Positions 1 through 12,626 of a DNA stretch of 64,000 nt are shown piece by piece (the stretch's first letter is position 1; each line of letters opens with the position of its first letter). A program made the position numbers and the translations under genes. Source of the DNA: Azadirachta indica (Eukaryota; Streptophyta; Magnoliopsida; Sapindales; Meliaceae); assembly GCA_022749755.1 (NCBI GenBank), contig CM040446.1, positions 10,874,367-10,938,366 of the forward strand, in the 5' to 3' direction. A model generated the notes under the pieces. The model was not told the DNA's origin. It was given only the letters and a program-made list of their open reading frames with translations, and did not search any database.

Positions 1-2299
1 TGTTGCTCAGGCTCCTCCTCTGAATTAGAATATATTATAATATCGTCGACAAACACTACCACAAACTGATTACAGTAGGGGTAAAAAATTCTATGCATCA
101 AATCCATGAATGCCATAGGACTACGAACTCAAAATGTCTATATCTATTAGTTAAACCAAATGGCATCACTACAAACTCAAAATGTCTATATCTAGTACGG
201 AAAACCGTCTTTGGAATATCTTCATTGCTAACTCTTAGTTGGTGGTAGTCAGATCGAAAGTCGATCTTCGAGAAGTATCTAAAATGCAACTAATCAAATA
301 AGTCATCAATTCTAGGTAAAGGGTATCTGTTCTTCATCGTCACCCAGTTCAATTGTCTATAGTTCACACATAATCTCAAACTCCAGTTTTTCTTTATAGC
401 AAATAAAATCGGTGCTTCTCAAGGAGAGGTAATAGGTCAAATGAACCCTTTATTTAGTAACTCTTACAACTAAATCTTTAACTCCTGCAGTTCAGCTGGT
501 GCCATTTTATGAGCGGTTATTGAAATTGGTGAGATACCAGAATATGTCTCAATAGTAAAATCTACTTCTCTTTTAGTAGGTAATCCGGGTAAATCATTAG
601 AAAATACATCTTGAAACTCGTTAACTATTGGAACAGTTGAAGTTACTGAATCATTAACATCGTAACTTATCACACTCGCCACCCATCCTAAATAATCTTT
701 ATGTTCATTTTATCCAATATAGGTACAATGATGATTGGTCTTTCTACTTCCAACGATATGAAATCTTTCACCATTAGAAAGATTAATAGTTACCCCTTTT
801 TTTTATCAATTTATAATGGTATGGAAAGATGACAACCAATTCATACCTAGTATCACATCATAATACACCATTTTCATTACAACTAACCTAAATGTGACTT
901 TACATCCACCTACATCAATTTCACAATTATGACACATCTTATCCAGATTTATTCTACCTTCAACAGGCGTTGCAACTAACAGCTCATGATCTAAAGGTTT
1001 AGTCTCTAAACCCAAGGAAGACATAAGTTCTGTTGAAATAAAAGAATGTGTAGCACCAAAATCAAATAATATTCTAGCCCAAGTATTGAATAAGAAAAAA
1101 ACACCTTCTACTACAGTATGATCTAATTGATCCATATCTTGAGTGATAGCATAAACTCTACCCTCAACTTTAGGTCTTCCTCGCCCTTATGACACTTGGG
1201 ACCTTTGAGGCGATTACTCATAATTTCTTTGTTATGGTTGCCTACTTTGCTGATTTTGTTGTGCTACTGATTGAACATTCCTCTGCTGTAAGCTAGTCAT
1301 TTGATTCGGTGCCTGCATCAAATGTGGACACTGATTTCGATAATGGCCACGTTCTCCACATTCAAAACACACACCTAGAGGTATATAGGACTTCTGGTCA
1401 TCTTGAGTACTTCCTTGAACAGATCTCATTGTTTGACATTGTGTTTGCCTTAAACGCAAACACATATTTGGGTGATGACCATGTTGCCTACACTCAAAAC
1501 ACGTACCTAATATCTTGCGAAAACCTCTGTTATCATGAATTGGAGACTGACTTTTCATCTGTCTCTTCTCTGCCCATCTAGAAGGCTTCTAGTCAGAACT
1601 TCTCTTCTTTGATACCACTATTTGCTTGATCTCTTCCTCATCTTATTCTATCATTAAAGCTTATTCAACTACTTTTGAATAGTTTTGAAGGTTCAACACG
1701 ATAAGTTCATGTCGAAGTGACGACCTTAAACCTTTCACAAACTGCTTAGTCTTGTCTTTCTTCTTCGAAATCATTGAAGTAACAAACCGTCTTAGTGCTT
1801 CAAACCTTACCTCATATTATGCTACTGTTATACTTCCTTAAGTTAGATGAATAAATTCATCTAGCATGGCATCACGAAATACCTCAAGAAAATATTTACC
1901 CATAAAGGCTTCTTTAAAAGCATCCCATGTTTATTCTTCGTTCGGTTTTGTAATCTTAACAGTATTCCACCAATGATTTGCATGCTCAGTCAATTGAAAT
2001 ATTGCAAGTTTAACCCAAATCTCTTTGAGTGCTTGTATAGCATCTAAAATTCGATTAATTTATTCCACCCATTCCTCAGCAATTAATGGACTAGACTTTC
2101 CGCTAAAAGATGGAGAATTTAGTTTCTTGAATTCACTCAACGCTGATATATTCTGACCTCCATTACCATTACCATGATTTTGGAAATTATTGGTAATCCC
2201 GCGAAGAGCAGTAACAAATTCTCTCATCATTTAGCGAAACTCACCAAACTCTTTCTCTCTTTGTGAAAATGATACCTCTATTTCCCTATTATCATACAT
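1..2299 (-). pseudogene. gag-pol remnant of gypsy element A (gag, protease, partial RT)
   Basis: Gag starts at an ATG at about 2299 (MYDNREIEV) and reads through a retrotransposon gag domain broken by several in-frame stops. Two CCHC zinc knuckles follow, CFECRQHGHHPNMC and CFECGERGHYRNQC (about 1340-1520), both with all ligands. The protease (806-1135) has FDFGATHSF in place of the usual DSGATHSF; the catalytic Asp is kept but the next Ser is Phe. ILGMNWL is also present. RT begins near 700 and reaches FVDD at the left edge. A 26-base copy of nearby sequence inserted in RT (about 121-146) shifts the frame. The protein would have packaged and copied element RNA; this copy looks dead. Confidence 0.85.
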
Positions 2300-2866
2300 A
2301 TTGAAATAATAGATTTCATGTCACAACAGTCAAAATAAAGCAGCACAAAATGAATAAGTCTCAATAACACAAATAAAACAAAAGTCATTCATACATTGAT
2401 CATATAAGTTTATAATTCTTTATAATAAAACCAACAAAGGATACTCAAGGATAATAAAACTTAAGTTACCCTATATAGGTATATAAAAAAACACTACATA
2501 CATACAAAAGATTAGTCGTTATCTAATTTATCTTCCCTACGTCATCTCACCACCACTTTGTATAAGTGTCTTCGATAATAACAGGTTCAAAAGGTTCCTC
2601 CATCCTAATAGGAAAAAGATCTAGTGTTACTGATTGCTTCTCATTAGTCTCACTCGTTGTACTTTCCTCACCTTTAGGACTCGCCTCACCTGCTAAATTT
2701 TCTTTTAATTTTTTCATCCAGTGCCTTTCAGTCCTATAAATATTTAGAAATCTTCTAATCTAATATAAATGTCGTGTCACGAGTTCATTCTAATTCACTC
2801 CCTAGTTAAAATGTCTCTAAAACTTTCCCACTGTCATAAAAGATGTGTACAGAATCCTAACTCCAA

Positions 2867-2878
2867 GCTTTAATACCA
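2867..2878 (-). promoter_or_regulatory. Primer-binding site of element A (initiator tRNA-Met type)
   Basis: On the minus strand, five bases from the LTR, the sequence TGGTATTAAAGC differs at two positions from TGGTATCAGAGC, the complement of the 3' end of plant initiator tRNA-Met. It would prime minus-strand DNA synthesis. It supports the element's orientation. Confidence 0.75.
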
Positions 2879-2883
2879 AATTT

Positions 2884-4604
2884 TGTAACATCCCCTAATT
2901 CTAAGAAATTTTTGCAGAATTTCTGCTATAATTTAATGTACATCATATATATAATTTTGTGAATTTTAAAATTTCACTCTAAACACTTCTAATAAAATTA
3001 AACACCAACTACTTCATTTCATTACTCAACAAAATATAATCAATTTCATGACTTTTAAAATCAAAGTACAAGCTTAGAAATTTCATCAAAACTATACTTT
3101 GCTAGGTCCTGCTCTTGTAATTATATATAGTTTCAAAATTAGCAAAATCTTTATCCTGAAGTATCCCTTTATCTTCTACTTGTAAAAGTCTCCTGCATCA
3201 TTTAAACCTAAAAAATAGGAATGAGCTAATCCCAATAGACATTTATACATAAAGGCAATTTTAAAATTTACAATGAATAAATTTGAACATGAAAACATTT
3301 CTTAATTTCCAACAAAGAGTATAGTAGGATATCAAATCAAAATTTTAATTCCAATATTCTTACAAACAACATAAAACACATTAATTCCATTATATAAAAA
3401 AAAATTTCCATAAATTTTGTATTTACGTACTTTATGTACATTATTTTGAAGGACTGCTGTCCCAAAAACTGGTTATACGTACTTTAGGGCATTATTTTCA
3501 GGGATCATCATCCCATCAAAAACGATCTTTAGGGGCATTATTTTCAAAAACCGTCACCCCAAACACTGGTGTCACGTTACAACAATAATCATAGCTATCA
3601 TATTTTCATTTATCAATTCATTTCACAATATTTCCATACAAACCATATATTTATAAAAATACAACACGTGTTGACACAATTTTCACACTATATTTGTAAA
3701 TTTAACATTTCTATGAAAATTATTATTTAAACTCGATTAAAAAAATAATTAATTGGATCAATACGTGATGATTCAGGAATTCCAACATATTTATCAAAAC
3801 ATCAGCTATAATTAAACATACTACTTTTCAATTTTAAAATCAAAATCTACCAAATACACATAAATACTTACTTGACAAATGTATTATAAAGTTATTGTCT
3901 TTCGACTTCCCTATCCCCTCCTAATCACTTTCTAATATCAATTTAATAATATTAATAAATAATGATCCAATGGTAATAAATGATGCTTCAAACTTCATTA
4001 TCTAAAAATATGTGCATATATATATATATATATAGCATTTAAACATTTATTTATATACTAACAGCTAAACTTTTACAACCAAATTATATAAATAATTTAC
4101 TAAACTTGAAATCCAAAATTAATTGTTAAAAATTAGACATTAATTGAACCTGTCCTCCTCTTTTCTTGCCTTTCTTCACTCTCTGTTTCTAATTGTAAGG
4201 AAAAAATGAAAGTTTTCACATATATATATGTATATATATATATATAGATATATATATGCACCACTTGAATCAAACTTGTTTTATCTAATTATTTATTTTT
4301 TTATTTTATTTTTAACACTTGTCACTACCTACTTCAGTCCTGCCCAAATTCTTAAATTGAAACACATGGCCTCATAATTTTAATCAAATCCTTCAACTTC
4401 TTCTTTTATACATTTTCCTCACAATAAAATTTATATTATCTAATAATTTTATTATTTTAAAGTCATAAACATATTCATCCTAATCAACAATTTTTTAATA
4501 AACATATCTGTCTTATAAATTCTAAATTATTATTTCCTCTCATAATATAAAGTGAATATATTCAACATGTGTATTCTAATTAAAGTAGGACTCAGGGTAT
4601 TACA
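2884..4604 (-). repeat. 5' LTR of gypsy element A
   Basis: The LTR runs from TGTAACATCC to GGGTATTACA, giving the TG...CA ends of LTR retrotransposons, and is 1,721 bases long. It aligns by eye with both LTRs of element B. Between about 3420 and 3570 it holds an imperfect tandem motif of about 45 bases, built around GGCATTATTTTC followed by a short inverted GGGAT/ATCCC-type core. TA-rich microsatellites lie at about 4018-4035 and 4221-4258. Confidence 0.88.
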
Positions 4605-7600
4605 GTGACAAAGTTTATCAATCATCTAAAACTATGAATAATTTTAGTAACTTAAAATTAGAGGGACTATAATTGTTTTACTAATCCTAAAACTTTTATA
4701 TTTACACTTAGTTTTTTGGGTGGCCAGTCGTACTTCATATAGGCATTTCTAAGCTAGAAAACAACACTACCACTTGTTACTATGCTAGCATTATTAGTGC
4801 TACTATTAAACAACAAGTACTATAGGATATAGATCTTATTTATGTGTGAGGAGAAATGTTCTAATATAAGAGAATGACTCGAGGAAGATAAGTTTCCTAT
4901 TTGTTACAGGCAAAGTTGCAAAATTTTCCATTAGACTAATGTATCTAGAGCTATTGAGCTTTTCCAATGTGGCATGAGTTGTCTTCAATAGATCTACCAT
5001 AAATATAAGGATGTAACGAAGATAATTAAAGTAAATAGATAATAAACTAAAAAAAAAGATAAAGAAAATTTTAGCAAGAGTGCAGTGAGGCACACTAATA
5101 AGAGGCATCTTAAACTAAAGAATGACTTTCATACGGGTAATAATAGTTCTTTATGGTTCCAAAATGCAAATCCAATACTCACAATTATTTTTTTTTTTTT
5201 ATGAACACGACTACTGGATAATAAACACCAAATTTTCGATGTCATAATTACTTAAACGCAATATTAAATATATAAATTTGATAAGACATAAACATATGGT
5301 TTTATTTTCTCTATCTATAACCTTTTAAACAAACGCAAATATCCTTTTATTTAGTAATGTGATACTTTAAGATTGAATAAAATATTAGGAGATAATTTTA
5401 TTTTTGTAACTCAAATATTAAATTAAGCAATTGATAGGATTAATGGTGAATATTAAATATTGTTAGTATCATATAATAATAGAAATTTATAAAAAGTAAC
5501 TTACTAAATAAAATAAGAATCTTTCAAAAAAAATTTTCTAATAAATAATAAATTGGTTTCTAGATATGACTTTATTTACTTTTCATGATTTATTTAGTTT
5601 CAATGATAAAAAAAAAAGAAGAGAATTATATATTTTTTTTCCTAATTAGATGGTCTAAAATAGCAAGGCTCTTGACAAGACAAATTTTGAACATGCTGCA
5701 ATAGCCAAAACTAAAGAGGTCATTAAAATCTTAAGTGCAAAAATAAGATGAAACCAAAAAAAGAGAAGTGTGTAGAACTAAATCTTAAACTCACAATAAG
5801 CCTTATTAATAAAAATAAATTTACTACTCTTAGTTAAGTTTGAGATCACGAATTAGAGAAGAGTGCAATTGCAATGAGTGCAATAAGGTTAGGGCTTGAC
5901 GATATATGTTTTCATTGATCTTAGAGATAGTTCATTTCAAGTAGGAAGTGTTGATAGGTGCACAACTTCAAATTACTAAACCAAATTAAATATTAGGAAT
6001 GTTTATTCATATACAACATAGTACTAGAAATTTTAAATTGTGAAATTATATTAGCTCAAATGTCTATTATCAAACATTTCATCCAACCAATTTAGTTACA
6101 GGAAAAGGGCTTATAGGTTCTAAAGGTTTCATCTAACATATATTTTAGTCTCAAAGGTTTAAAAAATACTTATAAAACTCTTAATTTGTTAATTTATAAC
6201 GGTTATTTGACCTCCTTAAGGATAAGTTGGTGTTTTAACAAAGAAAAAAAATTATATTTTTTAGCCTTTTGTCATTAATAATTTTGTAAACTAAAAAACC
6301 CTAAGTGAAAAGCTAAGGCACGTGTTTACATTTTTGTTTCATTAAGAATCCCTACTTACGCTTTAAACTTTGTTAAAATTTCATTATTGAAACCAATGAT
6401 GTAACTAATTGTATCCTATGGGAACTTTAAGACAATTAAATTTATAGATAAACTAATTTTAGGAATATAAATATTAAATTATTAATTTTTATTTTTTAAA
6501 ACGATGATAGTAAAATATGTCTTTATTTAATAATCTTATGAAAACATAAGGACTCAAATATCATTAAAAGAAAAAGAATAAATCTGCATTTACCATTTAA
6601 GGAAAAGCAACAAATACAATAATACTTAACATGGCTCTGAACAAAATAAAAAAAAAATTCATAAGAATGAAGTGTATTTGGAGAAAAATTATATGAAAAA
6701 AATTAAAAGAAATCATGAATGATGAAGACATATTATTTGCTAGTACTGTTGATAGTTGGATGGATTTGAATCGTTGCCAGCAAAGGTGTAAAAGATACTT
6801 CTCCAGAAAGTTAGCTGTGACTCCTTTGCTTTAAGAGCCCATTGTCCATTCCAGAGCCCTAACGGCTTTGTTTCATTTTTTGCCCACCCAACTACCCAAA
6901 TAAATCTACCCATATCCTGCAACTTTCTTCCAGAAGATGACACTCTAGGTTATTGCTTCTGTCCCTCGTTTAGTTTGCAACCATTTTTGAGGAAGAGAAA
7001 TCCAATTGCAATGGCAATCAAACGTCATTAATGAGTTTTTTTTTATTTGCAAGTTTTGTAAACTAAAAAAGAAAAATAACTTTGCTCAATTATTTTGTCT
7101 TCGTGTAATGTTTGATCCAATTAATGGTTGGTTGGATAATATTTATTAAATTTGAGTTCGAATGTGTGATAGATTTTCTTCTCATTTTAACGCGAATTTA
7201 TTGAATTCTATAATGAGAGAATGTAGAAAACTCTTTAATTGTAGAGGAAAAAGAAAATTAAAATAAAATAATTAGAAAAAGGATGAAGATAGATAAATAA
7301 AATTGAAAATTTTATAATTTTGAAGAAATTTTTTTAAGTTAAAAGAAAAAAGTAAAACTAAGAGTGTAAATTATAATTTTTTGAAAAAATTTCATCATAA
7401 GTTATTTTTGTCCTTGTAAACTTTCATAAGGGACAACATGATAAAATAAGGGATAAAATATTTTTAGGGATAAAATAGTAATTAAAAATAATCCTTCTTT
7501 TTTACCATTATAAATTATAAATTGATGGATTAGAAATTTTATGAGTATTTTTCAAAATTTTGAAATTAAAATGTATATTAGGCCAAATCTTCACGACCCA

Positions 7601-7720
7601 TAAGTCCTTTTCCCTTTAATTAAATAATAATTTTGCGCACGGTGACTTCATAAGCTAGAAAATATTAGATTTCAATTACTTGTATGATCAATTAATCTTT
7701 TAATTTAGAAAAATAAAAAG
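4605..7720. other. AT-rich intergenic spacer, no gene recognised
   Basis: No ORF here resembles a known protein or chains into exons with clear splice sites. There are poly-A/T runs and scattered AT microsatellites. A 67-codon minus-strand ORF at 6740-6943 (MSSSGRKLQDMGRF...) has better-than-background codon look but no family I recognise and no partner exon. I treat it as unproven. Confidence 0.6.
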
Positions 7721-8496
7721 GGAAGCTTTCACTGTAGGCTGATTGGTCATGTTCGAAGGGAATGTTCTCAACTTAGTCTCAACAATTCTGTTCATTTTGG
7801 TCAAGAAATGAAATATGGACCTTGGATTGGAGCACCAACTGTTGTTGAAAAATCCAAGCAATTCAGATCTGAAGAAACAACGTCAGAAGATATGGCTGAA
7901 AGAAGATTGGAGGCAGTAGAAAGGGCCAAAAGCAATCTCAGCCACAAGAATTCAATGATGGATGGTTCTACACAGAAAATCGGCGGAAAAAAGGCGGCGC
8001 AAGCAGAAGATAATACCAACATCTCATTAAATGAACTTCAGAACTCTGCTAGTGACGGAGCATTGTGTCATGATGGTCAGACAGGGGTGGGACCTTAATC
8101 ACTTAACAAAGAAGACTCCCAACAACGACCTGGGCTTTCTTGAAATTCACAAATAAACCCAAATGACTTTGCCCAACAGCTTCAACAAAATGGCCTACTA
8201 CGCGTGAGCAGACCCATGGGCAGAAAGGATGGAAACGAAGGGCCAGGCAAATCGGGAAAAATGCACAGTCAAATCAACCATACAATTCAGGCTTTAAAAG
8301 ATATTCAGACCCAGTGGATACGGATCCAGTCAGTCCAAAAAGAAGCAAAGGCACAGTCCAGCAAAGTGTATGCCCTTCTACACCAAATCTTACTACTACG
8401 ACTCCTTTTCTCATTTGTCAACTCTCAACTAGTGCAGAATCTTTTAAAAATGAAACAACGGCGGTGGCTGGTCTTCAGCCCCTCCGAGATCCATGA
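7721..8496 (+). pseudogene. LINE ORF1 remnant (nucleic-acid-binding protein, C-terminal part)
   Basis: Reading in frame from 7721 gives SFHCRLIGHVRREC, a CCHC zinc knuckle whose first Cys is Ser (AGC). It is followed by KYGPWIGAP, a motif close to the knuckle in plant LINE ORF1 proteins. That frame stops at 8098. Related low-complexity, Ser/Thr- and Lys-rich sequence continues in other frames to a stop at 8494-8496. The N-terminal RNA-binding region is missing because of 5' truncation. The protein would normally coat LINE RNA. Function is inferred from position and the knuckle. Confidence 0.7.
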
Positions 8497-11400
8497 ATCA
8501 CATATGTTGGAATGTTCGGGGTTTGGGGAACACCCGAACATTCCGTGCACTTTTAAATGTTCTCCAATGTTACAAGCCTGACATAGTTTTTTTATGCGAA
8601 ATTAAACAATTAGCATCACAGATGGAATTTTTCAGATTGAAAATGCAGTATGAGAATTGTTTTGCAGTGGATAAAAGAGGCTTTAGTGGGGGACTAGCAT
8701 CCTTACGGCATAACACTCTGGACTTACACATTTGCTCTTTCAGTATGCATCACATTGATTCTTGGGTCACTCTTAAAGGAGGCACTAAATGGCGTTTCAC
8801 TGGCATCTACGGGCACCTTGAACCTTCTCAAAAGCAGCATACTTGGAAACTCTTACAACGGTTGTCTAACTGCTCAAATCTTCCTTGGCTTTGCGGAGGA
8901 GATTTTAATGAAATTCTTCAACTTTCTGAGAAGAAAGGAGGGCTGCCGAAGAATGTTGAAAACATGCTTGAGTTCAAGAAGGCATTGGAGGCTTGTGAAT
9001 TAATGGATGCAGGTTGGGGCGGCTATTTCTACACTTGGTCAAATAAACGCTATGGTCCAGATTTGGTTGAAGAACGACTGGACAGATTTCTTTTTAATCA
9101 TCAATGGCAGCATATGTTTAGAGGCTCTTGTGTTCACCATATAACCTCGACTGGCTCTGACCATTCCCCTATTAGCATGGAAATTTTGTTGCATCGAGGA
9201 TCTGCAATTAGAAGAAGAAGAAGGAAAAAGCCTCGGTTTCACTAAGAAGCTCTTTGGAGCCGTTATGAAGATTGTGAAGACATCATTAACGGTATTTGGT
9301 TTCACTAAGAAGCTCTTTGGAGCCGTTATGAAGATTGTGAAGACATCATTAACGGTATTTGGTTTCAAGACCAAACTGCTACATATGCAAATCCTATGGC
9401 TGCTTTTCAAGCAAAAATGCAAATCACTCAAGAAAGCCTGAAGAGATGGAGTTCTGTGAAATTTGGGAACAGAAAAAAGGAAATAAAATTACTCCATAAT
9501 AAACTCCAAGCACTAAAAGATTACTCCATGGATTCAGTGAATCACACTGCCATTAAAAATATAGAAATGCAGATTGACAAACTCCTTTTGGAAGAAGAGA
9601 TTTACTGGAAACAAAGGTCTCGTATCTCTTGGCTACAACATGGTGACAAGAATACCAAATTTTTTCATGCTAGAGCTTTAGCTAGAAAACAGAGGAATAC
9701 TATTCGGGGAATTCTAGATGAAACAAACAATTGGGTCGAAGAGCCAGACATGCTTGAAAGAGCTTCTGTTTCTTACTTCACCACTTTGTTCCAAACAGAC
9801 AATCCTTTAGAGGAACATATTAGCTCGGCCCTTATACATCTACAACCGCGGGTGACTCAAGAAATGAATAATCAGTTGATGCAACCTTTTACTTCAGAAG
9901 AAATCTATGAGTCACTAATACAAATGCACTCTTTGAAAGCTCCTGGCCCTGATGGTTTCCCTGCTATCTTTTACCAAAAGCACTGGCCTTCTCTTCGACA
10001 TGAGGTAGTCAAGACATGTCTCTATATTCTTAATGAAGGCGGCGACATATCAACTTTGAACCAGACTCACATAGCTTTAATTCCTAAAAAGGAACATCCA
10101 AGACATGTGTCTGAGTTTCGGCCAATTAGTCTATGCAATGTTATCTACAAACTCATTAGCAAGTTTATTGCAAATAGACTTAAACCTCTTTTAAACCAAG
10201 TTATTTCCTCTTTCCAAAGTGCTTTTATCCCGCAACGATTGATCACAGATAACATTGTCATTGGATATGAATGTTTACATAAAATCAGAAGCAAAAGACA
10301 AGGGAGAAATGGATTTGTGGTTATAAAATTGAATGTCAGTAAAGCTTAAGATAGGGTGGAGTGGAAGTTCCTTGAAAAGCAATGCTGAAGCTCGGGTTTT
10401 CTTGTAGCTGGGTGAATTTGATCATGAGATGCATTTCCACGACTTCTTTCTCAATTCTATTAAATGGAGAAGTCAGAGGCAATTTTCATCCTCAAAGGGG
10501 CCTTAGATAGGGATGTCCCTTATTCCCTTACCTCTTTATCATTTGTGCAGATGTTTTCTCATCTTTGTTGAATTTGGCATCTGCAAGGCATCTTATTCAT
10601 GGTATTAGCTTTCAGCATCATCATATATCTATAACTCATCTCTTATTCGCATATGATAGCCTTATATTTTCTCAGGCTTCGGTTGAGGAGCGTAGCCAAT
10701 TAAAAGCTATCTTTGATCAATATACTGCAGCTTTAAGACAGCTTTTCAACCTTCAAAAGTCTTCTATGTTTTGCAGTCCGAATGTATCCCCAACCACTGT
10801 ACTAGCAATCTAGCATATCTTTCAATTAAATGTGGTATCTCATTATGAGAAGTATCTTGGACTTCCGTCAATGGTGGGTTGCAACAAAAAGTTCTTTTTC
10901 AATTCACTCAAAAGCAGAATTTTCAACAAAATCAATGGCTGGAAAACAAGACTTTTCTCTCAAGAAGGCAAAGAAATTATGCTCAAAGCGGTTGTTCAAG
11001 CTGTTCGTACGTATGCAATGTGTGTCTTCAGAATTCCAAAAGGATTGTGTTAGGAAATTCAGAAGCACATGGCAAGCTTCTGGTGGGGGAAAAAAGATCA
11101 CTCTAGATGTTTGCATTGGAGCGCCTGGCGTACATTGTGTACCACAAAAAGAAATGGAGGCTTAGGTTTCAAAGACTTAGTATCTTTTAATCAGTCTCTT
11201 CTTGCCAAGTTATCATGGAGAATCATACAGAATCCAAACTTATTTATGGCAAGGACTCTTAAAGCAAAGTATTTTCCAAATACAGATTTCTTAAACAGCA
11301 AGAGGGGGAGTAATTCATCTTTTATATGGCAAAGCATTTTATGGGGTAGAGAAGTCATCAAGGCAGGTTCGAGATGGAGAATTGGAGATGGGGAAAGGGT

Positions 11401-12577
11401 GTCCATATAAGACGATAATTGGCTTCCTCGACCGACCACTTTTAAGCCAATCTCCCCAAAGTTTCTATCTTCGGAGGCAAAAGTGGCATCACTCATCTCT
11501 GAGGATAGAATTGGGAGAACTGAGTTGATAAATCAGCATTTTTTTTCACTGGATGCAGAACAAATTCTCAAGATACCTCTGCCATGTAATCCTTGTTCTG
11601 ACAAATTGCTGTGGCATTTTGATAAAAGGGGGATGTACACAGTTAAAAGTGGATATCAAGTTGCTTTAAGGCTAAATTATTCTGAATCCCCTTAAAGGTC
11701 CTCAAGCTCATCTTCTTGGTGGAATATTTTGTCTCTCTCCATTCCTCCTAAAGTCAAAATTTTCTTCTGGCGGGCTATAAACGATTACCTCCCTACATTG
11801 AGTAATCTTTTTAAAAGGAAAATCATTGATGCTTCCAAGTGTCATAGGTGCTCACATTCAGAAGAAAATAATTTTCATGCTTTAGTGGGTTGTACAGCTA
11901 TTAGGAAGGTTTGGCAACGTTCTCATCTAGCGTCTGTTGTAATACAGGACTACACACTGAATTTCGAAATTTTGGCTCAAAACTTAGCTGCATCTCTGTC
12001 TCAGGAAGACTTTGAATTCTTTGTGATGGTAACTTGGTCAATTTGTAGAGACCGAAATCTTAATCTCTTTGGAAAGGGGAATTATGACTATTCATATATT
12101 TTAACCAGAGCTGAATGCTTCTTAGCCTCCTTTAAATCTGTCCAAGATTTAATTGGAAAAACTAGTCGCTCTAATCGTGTCAGCTCCCCAGCTAAATGGA
12201 TTCCACCAAAACCTCCCTGGTACAAAGTCAACACAGATGCTGCTATTAACGACGCCGAAAGTATTTCAGGTTTAAGAGCAGTGATCAGAAATTCTGAAGG
12301 ACAATTCATGGCTGCTACAATTTGCAGAAGAACTTTCACAGGTGATGTAGAATTTGCAGAAGCTGAAGTAGCTCTGGAAGCTATCAAACTAGCCATAGAT
12401 TCAGGCCTCCTACCGTCGGTAATTGAGCTCGACTCTATCAATGTAGTGAACTTGGTCAATCATGCAGTGAGAACTTGTAATACATTTGCTCATTTTCTGG
12501 CCAAAATGGCTTTGACTCAAACTGATCATATTATTTGGCTGGAAGATCCTCCTTTAGAAATAATTAATCTTTTGTAA
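8493..12577 (+). pseudogene. LINE ORF2 pseudogene: endonuclease, reverse transcriptase, zinc domain, RNase H
   Basis: ORF2 starts at 8493 (MNHICWNVRGLG). The APE endonuclease (8493-9240) keeps WNVRG, the FLCEIK Glu, GGDFNE and SDHSP. A TAA at 9243-9245 ends it. RT (about 9400-10810) has LKAPGPDGFP, FRPISLCN and a stop at the Tyr of the SKAYDR motif (TAA, 10347-10349). The frame is then lost, and the usual FADD reads FAYD (10646-10657), so a catalytic Asp is gone. The post-RT zinc domain (about 11700-11930) has SIPPKVKIFFWR and CHRC...H...C. RNase H (about 12210-12577) keeps the NTDAA, AEAE and ELDS acidic residues but looks shortened before its final CNTFAHFLAK segment. Not functional. Confidence 0.9.
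9235..9360 (+). repeat. Perfect 63-bp tandem duplication inside LINE ORF2
   Basis: Positions 9235-9297 and 9298-9360 are identical by eye, both running from GGTTTCACTAAG to GGTATTT. The unit is 21 codons, so the frame is kept, and each copy carries the same in-frame TAA. Confidence 0.97.
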
Positions 12578-12626
12578 TCTTTGTTTGGTTTTATAAATCT
12601 CTCTTTTTCTCAAATAAAAAAAAAAG

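Larger units (their letters stand above)
1..4604 (-). mobile_element. Ty3/gypsy retrotransposon A (Tekay/Del-like), truncated by the window edge
   Basis: This is an LTR retrotransposon read on the minus strand. From high to low coordinates it has a 5' LTR (2884-4604), a primer-binding site, a leader, gag with two zinc knuckles, a protease and the first half of reverse transcriptase, which runs off the left edge. The order gag-PR-RT and the RT motifs VVMPFGLTN and FVVVFVDD place it in Ty3/gypsy. Similarity to the chromodomain-bearing element B suggests the Tekay/Del chromovirus lineage, which is inference. In-frame stops and a local duplication mean it is not autonomous. Only the right flank (GTGAC, 4605-4609) is visible, so its target-site duplication cannot be confirmed. 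Confidence 0.9.
7721..12626 (+). mobile_element. 5'-truncated L1-type LINE (non-LTR retrotransposon)
   Basis: The element begins inside its first ORF at a partial zinc knuckle and ends in an A-rich tail (about 12617-12626). Domains in order are a knuckle remnant, APE-type endonuclease, reverse transcriptase, the plant LINE zinc-binding domain after RT, and RNase H. Loss of the 5' end is usual for LINEs because reverse transcription starts at the 3' end. ORF1 and ORF2 meet in an ATGA overlap (8493-8496). At least two nonsense mutations, frameshifts, an altered RT catalytic motif and a 63-base tandem duplication show it is inactive. I could not find a convincing target-site duplication. Confidence 0.92.

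Noticed and set aside
1309..1581. Plus-strand ORF of 90 codons
   Set aside because: It is antisense to the two zinc knuckles of element A gag.
6740..6943. Small minus-strand gene (67 codons)
   Set aside because: No recognisable family, no partner exon and no other support; listed only as a note in the spacer.
12088..12459. Minus-strand ORF of 123 codons
   Set aside because: It is antisense to the LINE RNase H domain.
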